DNA from: Streptomyces atratus
GTDB taxonomy: Bacteria; Actinomycetota; Actinomycetes; Streptomycetales; Streptomycetaceae
Reading direction: 5' to 3'
DNA length: 64,000 nt
Assembly: GCF_014648655.1 (NCBI RefSeq)
Contig: NZ_BMRN01000001.1
Location: 362,082 to 426,081 of the forward strand
The first letter of the stretch is position 1. Every line of letters begins with the position of its first letter. A program made the translations under genes and the position numbers. Below the pieces are notes generated by a model, which saw nothing but the letters and a program-made list of their open reading frames with translations, made no database searches and was not told the DNA's origin. Positions 27,050-35,584 of this stretch are shown here, one piece after another.

Positions 27050-27077
27050 GCAGCACGCTCGAAGCGGTGACCGTGGC

Positions 27078-27110
27078 AGCGGCCCGGTGGGAATTCCCCA
27101 CCGGGCCGCT
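27078..27110. terminator. Terminator after DUF3107 gene
   Basis: 14-bp perfect stem (27078-27091 with 27097-27110) with a 5-base loop, then TTCCGTT on the plus strand. Confidence 0.9.
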
Positions 27111-27265
27111 TTCCGTTCCGGCCCGCTTTTCGGCCCGCGTCCGCGTTTCCGTCAGCCGGGCGATTCCTGCGTGAACCCTGCTCAAGGAGGGTTGCGGTCC
27201 GCAGCCCTCGGGTAGTACGGCTAACGACCGATTTACCCGCCCCGCAACTCGCGAGGTGATCATCT

Positions 27266-27535
27266 GTGATCTTGGAATTCCTCGGCTCCGTCGTGCTCGG
27301 ACTCGCCCTCGCCTGGGTGGCGCTCCGCTCGCTGCCGCACCGGCTCCCGTCCCGCCGCGCCGTCTTCGCCACCGGCGCTCTGGGAGCGCTGTTCGGTGTG
27401 TTTCTCATGCACTCGGTGCTGGGCCCGGACCACGCCGTGGCCACGCTGATCGGCGCGGTGCTGATCGGGGCCGTGACGCTCTCGCTGCTGGTCCGCCCCG
27501 GCAACCACCGCCTGAGCCGATCAGCGGCGGCCTGA
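27266..27535 (+). CDS. Small integral membrane protein
   Basis: 89 residues with three hydrophobic stretches (about 3-18, 33-50 and 57-75) and a basic C-terminus. The start is GTG with GCGAGG-type spacing upstream. It is convergent with the MiaE_2 gene across 50 bases. Function unknown. Confidence 0.7.
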   Translation: MILEFLGSVVLGLALAWVALRSLPHRLPSRRAVFATGALGALFGVFLMHSVLGPDHAVATLIGAVLIGAVTLSLLVRPGNHRLSRSAAA

Positions 27536-27585
27536 AGCCGTCCGGCACCTGCGGAAACGGTCGCCGGACGGCCCCGGTGAACCGA

Positions 27586-28320
27586 CTACGCGGCGAGCCC
27601 GAGCGCGGCCATCCGCTTGGTGTGTGCCTCGGTGATCCGCGAGAACATCCGCCCGACCTCCGCCAGGTCGAACCCGTCGGCCACACCCCCGACGAGCATC
27701 GTCGACAGTGCGTCGCGGTCGGCCACCACTCGCTGTGCCTGCGAGAGCGCCTCGCCCATCAGCCGACGCGCCCACAGCGCGAGCCGCCCGCCGACCCGCG
27801 GGTCGGCCTCGATCGCGGCACGCACCTTCTCGACGGCGAAGTTGCCGTGCCCCGTGTCATCGAGCACGGCGAGGACGAGGGAGCGGGTGTCCGAGTCGAG
27901 CCGGGCGGCGACCTCACGGTAGAAGTCACTGGCGATCGAGTCGCCGACATAGGCCTTGACCAGGCCCTCCAGCCAGTCCGACGGCGCGGTCTGGCGGTGG
28001 AAGTCGTCGAGCGCCTTGGCGAACGGCTCCATCGCACCCGTCGGCTCCACCTCGATCGCGGTCAGCCGGTCCGTCAGCCGCTCGAAGTGATGGAATTCGG
28101 CGGAGGCCATTTTTGCCAGCTCCGCCTTGTCGGCCAGCGTCGGCGCGAGTTTGGCGTCCTCGGCGAGCCGCTCGAAGGCCGCCAGCTCCCCGTACGCAAG
28201 TGCTCCCAGCAGGTCCACGACCGCTGCTCGGTACTGCGGCTCCGCGGATGCCGTGGCCCAGTCCTGGGCGGCGATTCCGGTGAGCGCGGGGGTTTCATTG
28301 GCGTTGTCAGGCGTCTCCAT
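27586..28320 (-). CDS. Ferritin-like fold protein, MiaE_2 family
   Basis: A 244-residue all-helical protein of the ferritin-like MiaE_2 family (Rv3210c type), distantly related to the tRNA hydroxylase MiaE. Candidate di-iron ligands are in GELAAFERLAED, AEFHHFERL, DSIASDFYREVA and DDTGHGNFAVEK, an Glu/ExxH-like pattern. Whether it hydroxylates tRNA is not shown. ATG at 28320 is chosen; the enormous same-frame extension to 30885 is antisense to the RNA helicase gene and not coding. It is divergent from that helicase gene, an arrangement conserved in actinobacteria. Confidence 0.86.
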   Translation of the reverse strand: METPDNANETPALTGIAAQDWATASAEPQYRAAVVDLLGALAYGELAAFERLAEDAKLAPTLADKAELAKMASAEFHHFERLTDRLTAIEVEPTGAMEPFAKALDDFHRQTAPSDWLEGLVKAYVGDSIASDFYREVAARLDSDTRSLVLAVLDDTGHGNFAVEKVRAAIEADPRVGGRLALWARRLMGEALSQAQRVVADRDALSTMLVGGVADGFDLAEVGRMFSRITEAHTKRMAALGLAA

Positions 28321-28704
28321 GAAGCGCAGAATAGCCCGCGCGACGGGGGACGGAAGGGCCTGGTCAGCCAGTGACATCGCACTGTTCCAATGAATTCGCC
28401 CAACACACATGCGCGAATCCGGGGTACAGTGGTATTGCGCTACTGAGTATTTTGGATGTACCTGCGGCGTGAACGAAATTGAGGATGCCCGGTCGGTGGC
28501 CCGATCGGCTCCGACCCGACAGCCCTCCACGCGGGGCGTACGCCACGTACGACCGCAGATGAGGGGCCCCCTCAGCGGCACGAGCGCTCGAGCGACGGCA
28601 GTGGTCCCGCGCCACCCGGCCCATCCACGGCCGGATGACCAACCCCGGCACGGTACGACCCCCAGCGTTCGCCTCGGACCGCGTCTCACAGAAGAGGCAG
28701 CACC
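28321..28704. other. Divergent regulatory region and long leader before the RNA helicase gene
   Basis: 384 bases without a gene. Around 28395-28460 the sequence is relatively AT-rich (TATTGCGC, GAGTATTTTGGATG) and probably holds the promoters for both directions, though I cannot fix -10/-35 boxes. The remaining roughly 240 bases would form a GC-rich leader with a compact palindrome (TGAGGGG-C-CCCCTCA near 28560-28575), a structure often seen on RNA-helicase mRNAs. Confidence 0.4.
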
Positions 28705-30648
28705 CTGACTACGTTCCGAGAACTCGGGATTCTTCCCGAGACGGCCGAGGCCCTTGAGGCCGTCGGCATTGTGTCCCCGTTCCCCATCCAGGAGATGACG
28801 CTCCCTGTCGCGCTCTCCGGTTCCGATGTCATCGGCCAGGCCAAGACCGGCACCGGCAAGACCCTCGGTTTCGGCCTGCCGCTGCTGGAGCGCGTCACCG
28901 TCCCCGCGGACGTCGAGGCGGGCCGGGCCGAGCCTGAGCAGCTGACCGAGGCGCCGCAGGCGCTGGTCGTCGTGCCCACCCGCGAGCTCTGTCAGCAGGT
29001 CACCAACGACCTGCTGACCGCCGGCAAGGTGCGTAACGTCCGCGTTCTCGCGATCTACGGCGGCCGCGCGTACGAACCGCAGGTCGAGGCCCTGAAGAAG
29101 GGCGTCGATGTGATCGTCGGCACCCCGGGCCGACTGCTCGACCTCGCCGGGCAGCGCAAGCTCGACCTCTCGCACGTCCGCGCACTCGTCCTCGACGAGG
29201 CCGACGAGATGCTCGACCTGGGCTTTCTGCCCGACGTCGAGAAGATCATCACCATGCTTCCGCCGAAGCGGCAGACCATGCTGTTCTCGGCGACCATGCC
29301 GGGCGCCGTCATCGGCCTCGCGCGGCGCTACATGTCTCAGCCGACGCACATCCGCGCCACCTCGCCCGACGGTGAGGGCGCGACCGTCGCGAACATCTCG
29401 CAGCATGTCTTCCGGGCCCACTCGATGGACAAGCCGGAGATGGTCTCCCGCATCCTGCAGGCCAACGGCCGCGGACTCGCGATGATCTTCTGCCGTACGA
29501 AGCGCACGGCCGCCGACATCGCCGAGCAGCTGGAGAAGCGCGGTTTCGCGTCCGGCGCAGTCCACGGCGACCTGGGCCAGGGTGCGCGCGAGCAGGCACT
29601 GCGCGCGTTCCGCAACGGCAAGGTGGACGTGCTCGTCTGCACCGATGTCGCGGCCCGCGGTATCGATGTCGAGGGTGTGACCCACGTCATCAACTACCAG
29701 TCGCCGGAGGACGAGAAGACGTACCTCCACCGCATCGGCCGGACCGGCCGTGCGGGCGCCAAGGGCATCGCGATCACGCTGGTGGACTGGGACGACATCC
29801 CGCGCTGGCAGCTGATCAACAAGGCGCTGGACCTGAAGTTCAGCGACCCGGTCGAGACGTACTCCACCTCGCCGCACCTCTTCGAGGAGCTCGACATCCC
29901 GGCCGGCACCAAGGGTGTCCTGCCGCGTGCCGAGCGGACCCGTGCGGGTCTGCGGGCCGAGGAGATCGAGGACCTGGGCGAGACGGGCGGCCGCGGCCGC
30001 AAGTCCTCCGCCGCGTCCTCGGCACCCGCCGTCCGTGAGGAGCGTGCGCCGCGTACGCCGCGTCAGCGTCGTCGTACGCGGGGCGGCTCCGCGGTCGAGG
30101 AGGCCGCCGCCGCCACCGCCGCGGTGCCGGCCCCGTCCACCGAGGTGGACGACGCCCCGTCGGAGCCGCGTACGCCGCGTCGCCGTCGCCGTACCCGCGT
30201 CGGTGCCCCGGACGTCGCAGCCGAGGCCGCTGTGACCACGGTGGAGGCTCCGGCCGCCGCCGTCGCCACGAAGACCGAGGTCGAGGTCGAGGCCGAGCCC
30301 GCGACCGAGACCAAGCCGCGCCGCCGCCGCACCCGGGCCGCCGTCGTGAAGCCGGTCGCGGACGAGGTCGACTTCCAGATCGCGCCGATCTCCGAGCCGG
30401 TGCCCGAGGCGAGGACGGTGACCAAGCCGCGTCGCCGCACCCGCGTCGTCAAGCCTGCCGAGGACGAGGTCGACTTCCAGATCGCGCCGATCTCCGAGCC
30501 CAACCCGGAGACCAAGCCGCGTCGCCGCACCCGTGCGGCGGCCAAGCCGAAGACGGAGGCTGTGGCCCAGGCCCCGGCCGCCGAGGGCGAGGCGAAGCCG
30601 CGGAGGCGGCGGGCGCCGCGTGCGACTGCCGCCAGGACCGAGAGCTGA
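28705..30648 (+). CDS. DEAD-box ATP-dependent RNA helicase, RhlE-like, CTG start
   Basis: A 647-residue RNA helicase. It has the Q-motif region (FRELGILPE to FPIQ), motif I AKTGTGKT at 46-53, Ia PTREL, DEAD at 164-167, SAT in FSATM, TDVAARGID and HRIGRTGRAG. The C-terminus (about 400-647) is a low-complexity basic tail with RRRRTR-type clusters and the segment DEVDFQIAPISEP occurring twice; such tails bind RNA. Between an in-frame TGA at 28636 and residue 23 (GTG at 28771) the only possible initiator is CTG at 28705. It has AAGAGG 7 bases upstream and is needed to include the Q motif. RhlE-type helicases remodel ribosomal and structured mRNAs, often in the cold. Confidence 0.93.
   Translation: MTTFRELGILPETAEALEAVGIVSPFPIQEMTLPVALSGSDVIGQAKTGTGKTLGFGLPLLERVTVPADVEAGRAEPEQLTEAPQALVVVPTRELCQQVTNDLLTAGKVRNVRVLAIYGGRAYEPQVEALKKGVDVIVGTPGRLLDLAGQRKLDLSHVRALVLDEADEMLDLGFLPDVEKIITMLPPKRQTMLFSATMPGAVIGLARRYMSQPTHIRATSPDGEGATVANISQHVFRAHSMDKPEMVSRILQANGRGLAMIFCRTKRTAADIAEQLEKRGFASGAVHGDLGQGAREQALRAFRNGKVDVLVCTDVAARGIDVEGVTHVINYQSPEDEKTYLHRIGRTGRAGAKGIAITLVDWDDIPRWQLINKALDLKFSDPVETYSTSPHLFEELDIPAGTKGVLPRAERTRAGLRAEEIEDLGETGGRGRKSSAASSAPAVREERAPRTPRQRRRTRGGSAVEEAAAATAAVPAPSTEVDDAPSEPRTPRRRRRTRVGAPDVAAEAAVTTVEAPAAAVATKTEVEVEAEPATETKPRRRRTRAAVVKPVADEVDFQIAPISEPVPEARTVTKPRRRTRVVKPAEDEVDFQIAPISEPNPETKPRRRTRAAAKPKTEAVAQAPAAEGEAKPRRRRAPRATAARTES
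30361..30500 (+). repeat. 38-bp direct repeat inside the RNA helicase tail
   Basis: The same 38 bases occur at 30361-30398 and 30463-30500, both in frame and encoding DEVDFQIAPISEP, flanked by basic KPRRRTR-type segments. This looks like a recent internal duplication of a tail module. Confidence 0.85.
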
Positions 30649-30717
30649 GCACGGAGCTCTGATCGATCCGGGCTCCGCCCCGGACCCCGCTCCTCGAACG
30701 CCTGAGGGGCTTGATTT

Positions 30718-30757
30718 CGCCGGACGGGCTTGAGGGCATCCTCGAGCCCGTCCGGCG
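30718..30757 (+). terminator. Terminator after RNA helicase gene
   Basis: 17-bp stem with one mismatch (30718-30734 with 30741-30757) and a 6-base loop. It is built from the GCCGGACGGGCTTGA element that recurs in other intergenic gaps of this window. Confidence 0.75.
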
Positions 30758-30779
30758 TTCGAGGACATAACCTCGTCCC

Positions 30780-31628
30780 ATGAGTCGGCCGCCCACCTTC
30801 GTCCCGCCCCCCTGCGCCCACGCCCGCCAGCTCCGCACCGCGCGCGGGGACTTCGCCGTGCTGGACGCCTCGCCGCGCACCGCACCGCGCGGTACCGCCC
30901 TCCTGCTGCCCGGTTACACAGGCAGCAAGGAGGACTTCATCGCACTCCTCGAACCGCTCTGTGCCGCCGGGTACCGGACCGTCGCCGTGGACGGTCGCGG
31001 GCAGTACGAGACCGAGGGGACGACCCGTCAAGAGGACTACGCACAGGGCGAGTTGGCCCGTGATGTGCTCGCGCAGGCCATCGCTCCCGGCGTCGGTGGC
31101 GAGGGCCCCGTGCATCTGGTCGGGCACTCGCTCGGCGGGCAGATCGCCCGCGCCGCCGTACTGCTGGACGCCTCACCATTCCGTTCGCTGACCCTCATGT
31201 CGTCCGGACCGGCACAGGTCACCGAGGCCCAGCAGCTCAAGGTGAAGATGCTCGGCGACGCACTCGCGACGCTGAGCATGGCCGAGGTGTGGGAGGCGAT
31301 GCGCGCCCTCGACCCGCCCGAGGACGCGGCGACGGACGGCGAGGCTCTGCGCCGGCGCTGGCTGCGCCACCAGCCCGCCCAGCTGCTCGCCACCGGCCGC
31401 CAGCTGGCGACCGAGCCTGACCGGGTGACCGAACTCGCCGCCGCGCCTCTGCCCCTCCATGTGCTCTCCGGCGAGCGTGACGACACCTGGCCGGTGCCAC
31501 TGCTCGACGAGATGGCCCAGCGGCTGGGTGCGCTCCGCACCCGCATCGCGGGCGCGGAGCACTCCCCCAATACGGACCGTCCGGAGCAGACAGCGGCCGC
31601 GCTCGTCTCTTTCTGGGACAGCCTGTAG
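30780..31628 (+). CDS. Alpha/beta hydrolase
   Basis: 282 residues. It shows LLPGYTGSKEDF, the VDGRGQYET loop, nucleophile elbow GHSLGGQ, an acidic residue near LSGERDDTWPV and a C-terminal AGAEHSPN histidine. It is probably a soluble esterase-like hydrolase; substrate unknown. It starts 23 bases after the helicase terminator and is convergent with the NYN gene. Confidence 0.87.
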   Translation: MSRPPTFVPPPCAHARQLRTARGDFAVLDASPRTAPRGTALLLPGYTGSKEDFIALLEPLCAAGYRTVAVDGRGQYETEGTTRQEDYAQGELARDVLAQAIAPGVGGEGPVHLVGHSLGGQIARAAVLLDASPFRSLTLMSSGPAQVTEAQQLKVKMLGDALATLSMAEVWEAMRALDPPEDAATDGEALRRRWLRHQPAQLLATGRQLATEPDRVTELAAAPLPLHVLSGERDDTWPVPLLDEMAQRLGALRTRIAGAEHSPNTDRPEQTAAALVSFWDSL

Positions 31629-31645
31629 GCGGCGGGCGTCAGAAC

Positions 31646-32533
31646 TCAGTACTGCGCCTGCAGGTGCTGCCAGAAACCGTCACGCAGCGCCCGCCGCAGA
31701 TGCGCGTGGCCACGCAGCGAGTGCTGCAGCAACCGTTCGGCCTCGACCAGCAGATCCTGGTCGACGGAGCCCGGCAGGTAGGGATGCCCGGGCAGCAGAT
31801 CCGCGAGGGACTCGCGGCCCCGGGCGGCCAGCCAGGCAGCGGCGATCTGCGCACCGACGAAGCGGACGTCCTCGCGCGAGGGTGCGGGGGTGTCGTCCTC
31901 GTAGGTGGTGACGGGGCGTCTGGTGACGTACGGGCGGCAGAAGTCCAAGTCGAAGGTGCGCTGGCTGTCGACCTCCCAGAGCAGCGGTTCGGCCTGATTG
32001 CGCCCCTCCCCCGCCTCGATGCCCCACAGGTGCACCCGGGCCCCGTACCCCTGCGCCGCCTCGACCGCTGACACCAGGTCCTCGTCGCCGCCGACCAGTG
32101 CCGCGTCGCTGATGGCGCGGTGCCGGGCGAGCGATTCGAGGTCGGTGCGGATGAGTGAGTCGACGCCCTTCTGCTGGTTGTTGGCGTTGAGGTTGCCGAG
32201 TCTGACCTTGACGTCGGGAAGTTCGGCGATGGACTGCTGCTCGACGGTATGGATGCGTCGCCTGGCTCCGTCGTACCAGTACACGCGCAGCAGCCTGCTG
32301 TCCGCGAAGATCGTGCGGGCCTTGTCGATGAAGGCCTCGATCAGCCCTTCCGCGTCGAGGTCGAAGGAGCGGCGGTCCTCGGTGCCGGTGACGAGCAGCC
32401 CGGCCGCGGCGTACACATAGCCCGCGTCCACGAAGATCGCGTGGGTCGAGGGGGTCTTCGACACCTCGGCGAGCACACGCTGGAGCAACTCGTTGGTGCG
32501 GTCCAGGCGCTCGCGGATCTCTGCCTCGTTCAT
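31646..32533 (-). CDS. NYN domain (PIN-like) nuclease-like protein
   Basis: A 295-residue NYN/LabA-type protein. The fold's acidic residues are visible: Asp in IFVDAGYVY, then VYWYDGARR, QKGVDSLIRTDL and ALVGGDEDLV, a four-Asp pattern expected for metal-dependent RNase activity. A C-terminal extension of about 80 residues is helical and Arg/Leu-rich. RNA is the likely substrate. It is divergent from a 50-residue small gene across about 220 bases that contain a near-palindrome. Confidence 0.85.
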   Translation of the reverse strand: MNEAEIRERLDRTNELLQRVLAEVSKTPSTHAIFVDAGYVYAAAGLLVTGTEDRRSFDLDAEGLIEAFIDKARTIFADSRLLRVYWYDGARRRIHTVEQQSIAELPDVKVRLGNLNANNQQKGVDSLIRTDLESLARHRAISDAALVGGDEDLVSAVEAAQGYGARVHLWGIEAGEGRNQAEPLLWEVDSQRTFDLDFCRPYVTRRPVTTYEDDTPAPSREDVRFVGAQIAAAWLAARGRESLADLLPGHPYLPGSVDQDLLVEAERLLQHSLRGHAHLRRALRDGFWQHLQAQY

Positions 32534-32604
32534 TCGGGCCTCGTCGCGGGCCTCGTCGCCGGATCGCGCTCGGTGACCTGCTGGTACTTAGACATCCAAA
32601 AAAT

Positions 32605-32621
32605 TTCCTTAGCGTAGGGAA
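32605..32621. promoter_or_regulatory. Near-palindrome in the divergent region
   Basis: TTCCTTA-GCG-TAGGGAA, six of seven pairs matching, in an AT-rich patch 72 bases before the NYN start and 134 bases before the small plus-strand gene. It has the shape of a dimeric regulator's operator; the regulator is unknown. Confidence 0.35.
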
Positions 32622-32754
32622 TGTTTGCAGGAGGCAAGCCGTTGTACACCTCGTGGAGCGCAGGACACAGGTGTCGGGCGCTCTCATCCTTGCGGACGGG
32701 TCACCCGTCCTCCCAGTAGTTCTCCAGCAGGAGGATCAGACGAAGGGAAGCCTT

Positions 32755-32907
32755 ATGCGCTTCGAGATCATGCGACTCGACGATGTCGACGGTACCGCCG
32801 TGGACAGCACCGTCGTGGACGCCGCCTCCGTCAACCGGATCGTGCAGCAGGCCGCAGCCATAGGCCAGCGCATCTATATCCGCCCGGCCCAAAGCTCGGC
32901 TTCGTAA
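32755..32907 (+). CDS. 50-residue conserved small protein
   Basis: Short soluble protein beginning RFEIMRLDDVDG, with a Val/Asp-rich middle (VDSTVVDAASVNRIV) and ending IYIRPAQSSAS. ATG at 32755 has GAAGGGAAG about 6 bases upstream; the longer frame to 32653 does not. A strong terminator follows. I recognise no function. Confidence 0.65.
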   Translation: MRFEIMRLDDVDGTAVDSTVVDAASVNRIVQQAAAIGQRIYIRPAQSSAS

Positions 32908-32930
32908 CGCATCACGACGCTCAAAGACGA

Positions 32931-32965
32931 AGCGCCCCCGTACGGAAGGTCCGTACGGGGGCGCT
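32931..32965. terminator. Bidirectional terminator between small gene and marC
   Basis: Perfect 16-bp stem (32931-32946 with 32950-32965) with a 3-base loop, between convergent 3' ends. Confidence 0.9.
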
Positions 32966-32984
32966 GTGGTGTCCGCCGGCCCCG

Positions 32985-33590
32985 TCAGGAGTTCTGGATG
33001 ACCTGGGTGACCCCGTTGATGATCTGCTGTACGGCGATGGCGGAGAGCATCATTCCGGCGAGCCTGGTCACCAGCACGACACCGCCGTCCTTGATGACGC
33101 GGATGATGAGCAGCGAGTAGCGCATGGTCAGCCAGAGCACGATGTGCATGGCGATGATCGCCGACCAGACCGATATCTGACTTCCCACGCTGTCGGCGTG
33201 CTGCACCGCGAGGATCACCGACACGATCGCACCGGGCCCGGCGAGCAGTGGCATGCCCAGCGGCACGAGCGCCACATTGACGTCCTTGGTCTGCGTCGGC
33301 TCGTCGGTCTTGCCGGTCAGCAGATCGAGCGCGATCAGCAGCAGGAGCAGTCCGCCCGCGATCATCAGGGCGGGTACGGAGACATGCAGATAGTCGAGGA
33401 TCTGCTGGCCGAGCACACCGAAGACGGCAATCACACCGAAGGCGACGGCCACCGCCTGCAGCGCCATCCTGCGCTGCATCTTTGCGGGGCGGCCGGCGGT
33501 GAGGGCAAGAAAGATCGGGGTGATCCCGGGGGGATCCATAATCACAAAAAGCGTGAGAAAAAGGGATCCGAAGACAGCGACGTCGAACAC
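32985..33590 (-). CDS. MarC family (UPF0056) membrane protein
   Basis: A 201-residue protein, the usual MarC length, with six predicted membrane helices. Family features are IMDPPGITPIFLALTAG near the N-terminus and VPLGMPLLAGPGAIVSVIL in the middle, including the conserved NPxG-like turn as DPPG. The function of the family is not established; an early link to multiple antibiotic resistance was not upheld. GTG at 33590 is chosen because the first helix begins immediately (FDVAVFGSLFL); the open frame upstream to 33746 is not membrane-like. Confidence 0.9.
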   Translation of the reverse strand: MFDVAVFGSLFLTLFVIMDPPGITPIFLALTAGRPAKMQRRMALQAVAVAFGVIAVFGVLGQQILDYLHVSVPALMIAGGLLLLLIALDLLTGKTDEPTQTKDVNVALVPLGMPLLAGPGAIVSVILAVQHADSVGSQISVWSAIIAMHIVLWLTMRYSLLIIRVIKDGGVVLVTRLAGMMLSAIAVQQIINGVTQVIQNS

Positions 33591-33770
33591 AGTGAGCCTT
33601 GCGAGGAGAGAGCGAGAAACGACCTGAAGGAGCGCACCCCGAAGCCATGGCGGCGGCCTGGCGGCCGGGTGCGCAGAAATGGAACGCAGTAGTGGGACGA
33701 GTGGCGGTACGCGTCCGGCCGCCTGCAGGGCGGCGAGGGGCTTCACGCCCCGGCGACGACGCGTGCGTCG

Positions 33771-34637
33771 TTACGCGGGGCGGGGTCCGCCGGCGCCCGG
33801 CACCGGGAAGGCTCCCGTGGCGCGCCGGGTGATCTCGCCGTAGATCTCGGGGTCGGTGGTGTACTCGCCGAGTCCGACGGTCTTGCGACTGCCGTGGTAG
33901 TCGCTGGACCCGGTCGTCAGCAGCCCCAGGTCCCGGGCGAGCCCGCGCAGCCTGGCCCTGGTCGGCTCGTCGTGGTCCATGTGATCGACCTCGATGCCGT
34001 CGAGGCCCACGGCGGCAAGCTTCGCAATCGACGACTCGGGCACCACCTCACCGCGCTTGACGGCGAGCGGGTGGGCGAAGACGGTGACGCCACCGGCGGC
34101 CTTGACCAGCCGGATCGCGTCGAAGGGGTCGAGTTCGTGCTTCTCGGCGTACGCGCGTCCGCCGTTCGCGAGCCATTCGGGCGTGAAGGCGTCGGAGACT
34201 GTCTCGACGACGCCCAGCTCGACGAGTGCGGTGGCGATGTGCGGCCTGCCGACCGATCCGTCCCTGGCGATCCTCGCGACCTGCTCCCACTCGATCGGAA
34301 CGCCGAGCGCCCGGAGCTTGCCCACCATGGTCCGGGCGCGCGGCACCCGGTCGTCCCGTACCAGCTCGCGTTCGCGTGCCAGCTCGGGCTCATCGGGGTC
34401 GAAGAGGTACGCCAGCATGTGCAGACTCACGCCGTCGATCCGGCAGGAGAGCTCGGCGCCGGTGACCAGGGTGAGCCCCTCCGGGAGGGTGGCGATCGCC
34501 TCGGCGTGGCCGCGCACGGTGTCGTGGTCGGTGAGGGCGATGACGTCGAGGCCTGCGGCGGCTGCACCCAGCACCAGCTCGGCGGGGGTGTCCGTGCCGT
34601 CCGACGCGCTGGAATGGGTGTGCAGGTCGATGCGCAC
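33771..34637 (-). CDS. PHP-domain phosphoesterase, RNase AM/TrpH-like
   Basis: A 288-residue PHP protein. Metal-binding motifs are DLHTHSSASDGT at the very start, ALTDHDTV, GAELSC, VGRPHIA, FAHPL and SSDYHG, a complete PHP set. Relatives include E. coli YciV/Rnm, a 5'-3' exonuclease acting on short RNA and pAp-like substrates. GTG at 34637 is chosen so that the first motif lies at residues 4-15, as is normal. Alone between MarC and DUF6758 genes on the same strand. Confidence 0.9.
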   Translation of the reverse strand: MRIDLHTHSSASDGTDTPAELVLGAAAAGLDVIALTDHDTVRGHAEAIATLPEGLTLVTGAELSCRIDGVSLHMLAYLFDPDEPELARERELVRDDRVPRARTMVGKLRALGVPIEWEQVARIARDGSVGRPHIATALVELGVVETVSDAFTPEWLANGGRAYAEKHELDPFDAIRLVKAAGGVTVFAHPLAVKRGEVVPESSIAKLAAVGLDGIEVDHMDHDEPTRARLRGLARDLGLLTTGSSDYHGSRKTVGLGEYTTDPEIYGEITRRATGAFPVPGAGGPRPA

Positions 34638-34787
34638 GACGCGTACTCCAGTGCTCGGGCCGGACAAGGGGACATCCAAGGATAACCGGCATTCGAGGGA
34701 TAACCGGCATTCGAGCGGTGCCCGGCCGGGCCCGAAGGCCCTGCGGGCACCCGAGGCGCCAGGGCCGGTCCGCCAGGCAGGCCCCTC

Positions 34788-35426
34788 CTAGTTGAGCAGG
34801 CGCGGTGTGAGCGCCCCGCACGGTACGAGGTCCATCTCACCCCCGGCCTCGCGCAGATCGGCGAGCACCAGCTCGTCGTACATCAGGAGCCCGGACTGCT
34901 CGGGCCAGACGATCGCCCAGAGCCAGAGCCCGCGCGCCTCGCCCGCGAAGACCGCCCGGTCCTCGGGCGCTCCCTTGACGTTCCAGAGCGGGGTGGGGCG
35001 GCCGGCGGCGAGCATCTTCACGTCCGGCGGGCCGTCGACGTGCAGATAGGGGCCGGGGTCGAGGCCGTCGATCCCGGCGTAGCGCGCCCCGAGTCCGACA
35101 CCGAGTTCTTCGGTGACGAGCAGCAGTTCGCCGATACCGCCGACGGGACCGGGGCCGGAACAGGCGACGACGGTGGCGCGACCGCCACTGCGGTCGTCAC
35201 CCGCGCTCGCCACACCGGTGAACAGCCAGCCCACCGGCAGCGGCCAGGGCATCCACACCGGGACCTGGGCCCGCTGCACCACCACACTCAGCGCCTCGAC
35301 GCTGGGCGGGACGACCGGCTGCAGCGGCTGCACACTGCCGTGCACCGCGCACTGCCAGGTGTCGGAAAAGAGACCGGGCGCCCTGACCCGGCCTCCGCAC
35401 TTCGGGCAACTGGGTTCGCCCCTCAT
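34788..35426 (-). CDS. DUF6758-type protein with N-terminal zinc ribbon
   Basis: About 212 residues. It opens with a probable zinc ribbon (PSCPKCGGRV then WQCAVHGSVQ), followed by a single globular domain with many Trp/Gly (PVWMPWPLPVGWLF, GLWLWAIVWPEQ). It matches a Streptomyces-specific family of unknown function. ATG at 35426 is used; TTG at 35435 with GGAGG just upstream is an alternative. It is divergent from the MFS gene. Confidence 0.78.
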   Translation of the reverse strand: MRGEPSCPKCGGRVRAPGLFSDTWQCAVHGSVQPLQPVVPPSVEALSVVVQRAQVPVWMPWPLPVGWLFTGVASAGDDRSGGRATVVACSGPGPVGGIGELLLVTEELGVGLGARYAGIDGLDPGPYLHVDGPPDVKMLAAGRPTPLWNVKGAPEDRAVFAGEARGLWLWAIVWPEQSGLLMYDELVLADLREAGGEMDLVPCGALTPRLLN

Positions 35427-35515
35427 AGCGTCCAACGGTCCTCCAGGACCGCCGCCGCGTCAAGGATGATCACCCGTCCGCAGCGTGGTTCCCACCAGCA
35501 AAAATTAGATGTAAC

Positions 35516-35545
35516 TTGCATTCATTAGTTCCTCTAACTTATTCT
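35516..35545 (+). promoter_or_regulatory. Promoter with internal palindrome upstream of MFS gene
   Basis: In a strikingly AT-rich patch (35500-35555) lie -35-like TTGCAT (35516-35521) and -10-like TATTCT (35540-35545), 18 bases apart. TTAG-(5 nt)-CTAA (35525-35537) sits inside the spacer, where a repressor would block polymerase. Confidence 0.5.
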
Positions 35546-35584
35546 GTGTATACCGCAACGATCTAGTGGAGAGCGAGAAGACCC

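Noticed and set aside
28321..30885. N-terminal extension of the MiaE_2 protein
   Set aside because: Lies antisense to the RNA helicase gene, low-complexity Arg/Gly; the MiaE_2 domain begins just after ATG 28320.
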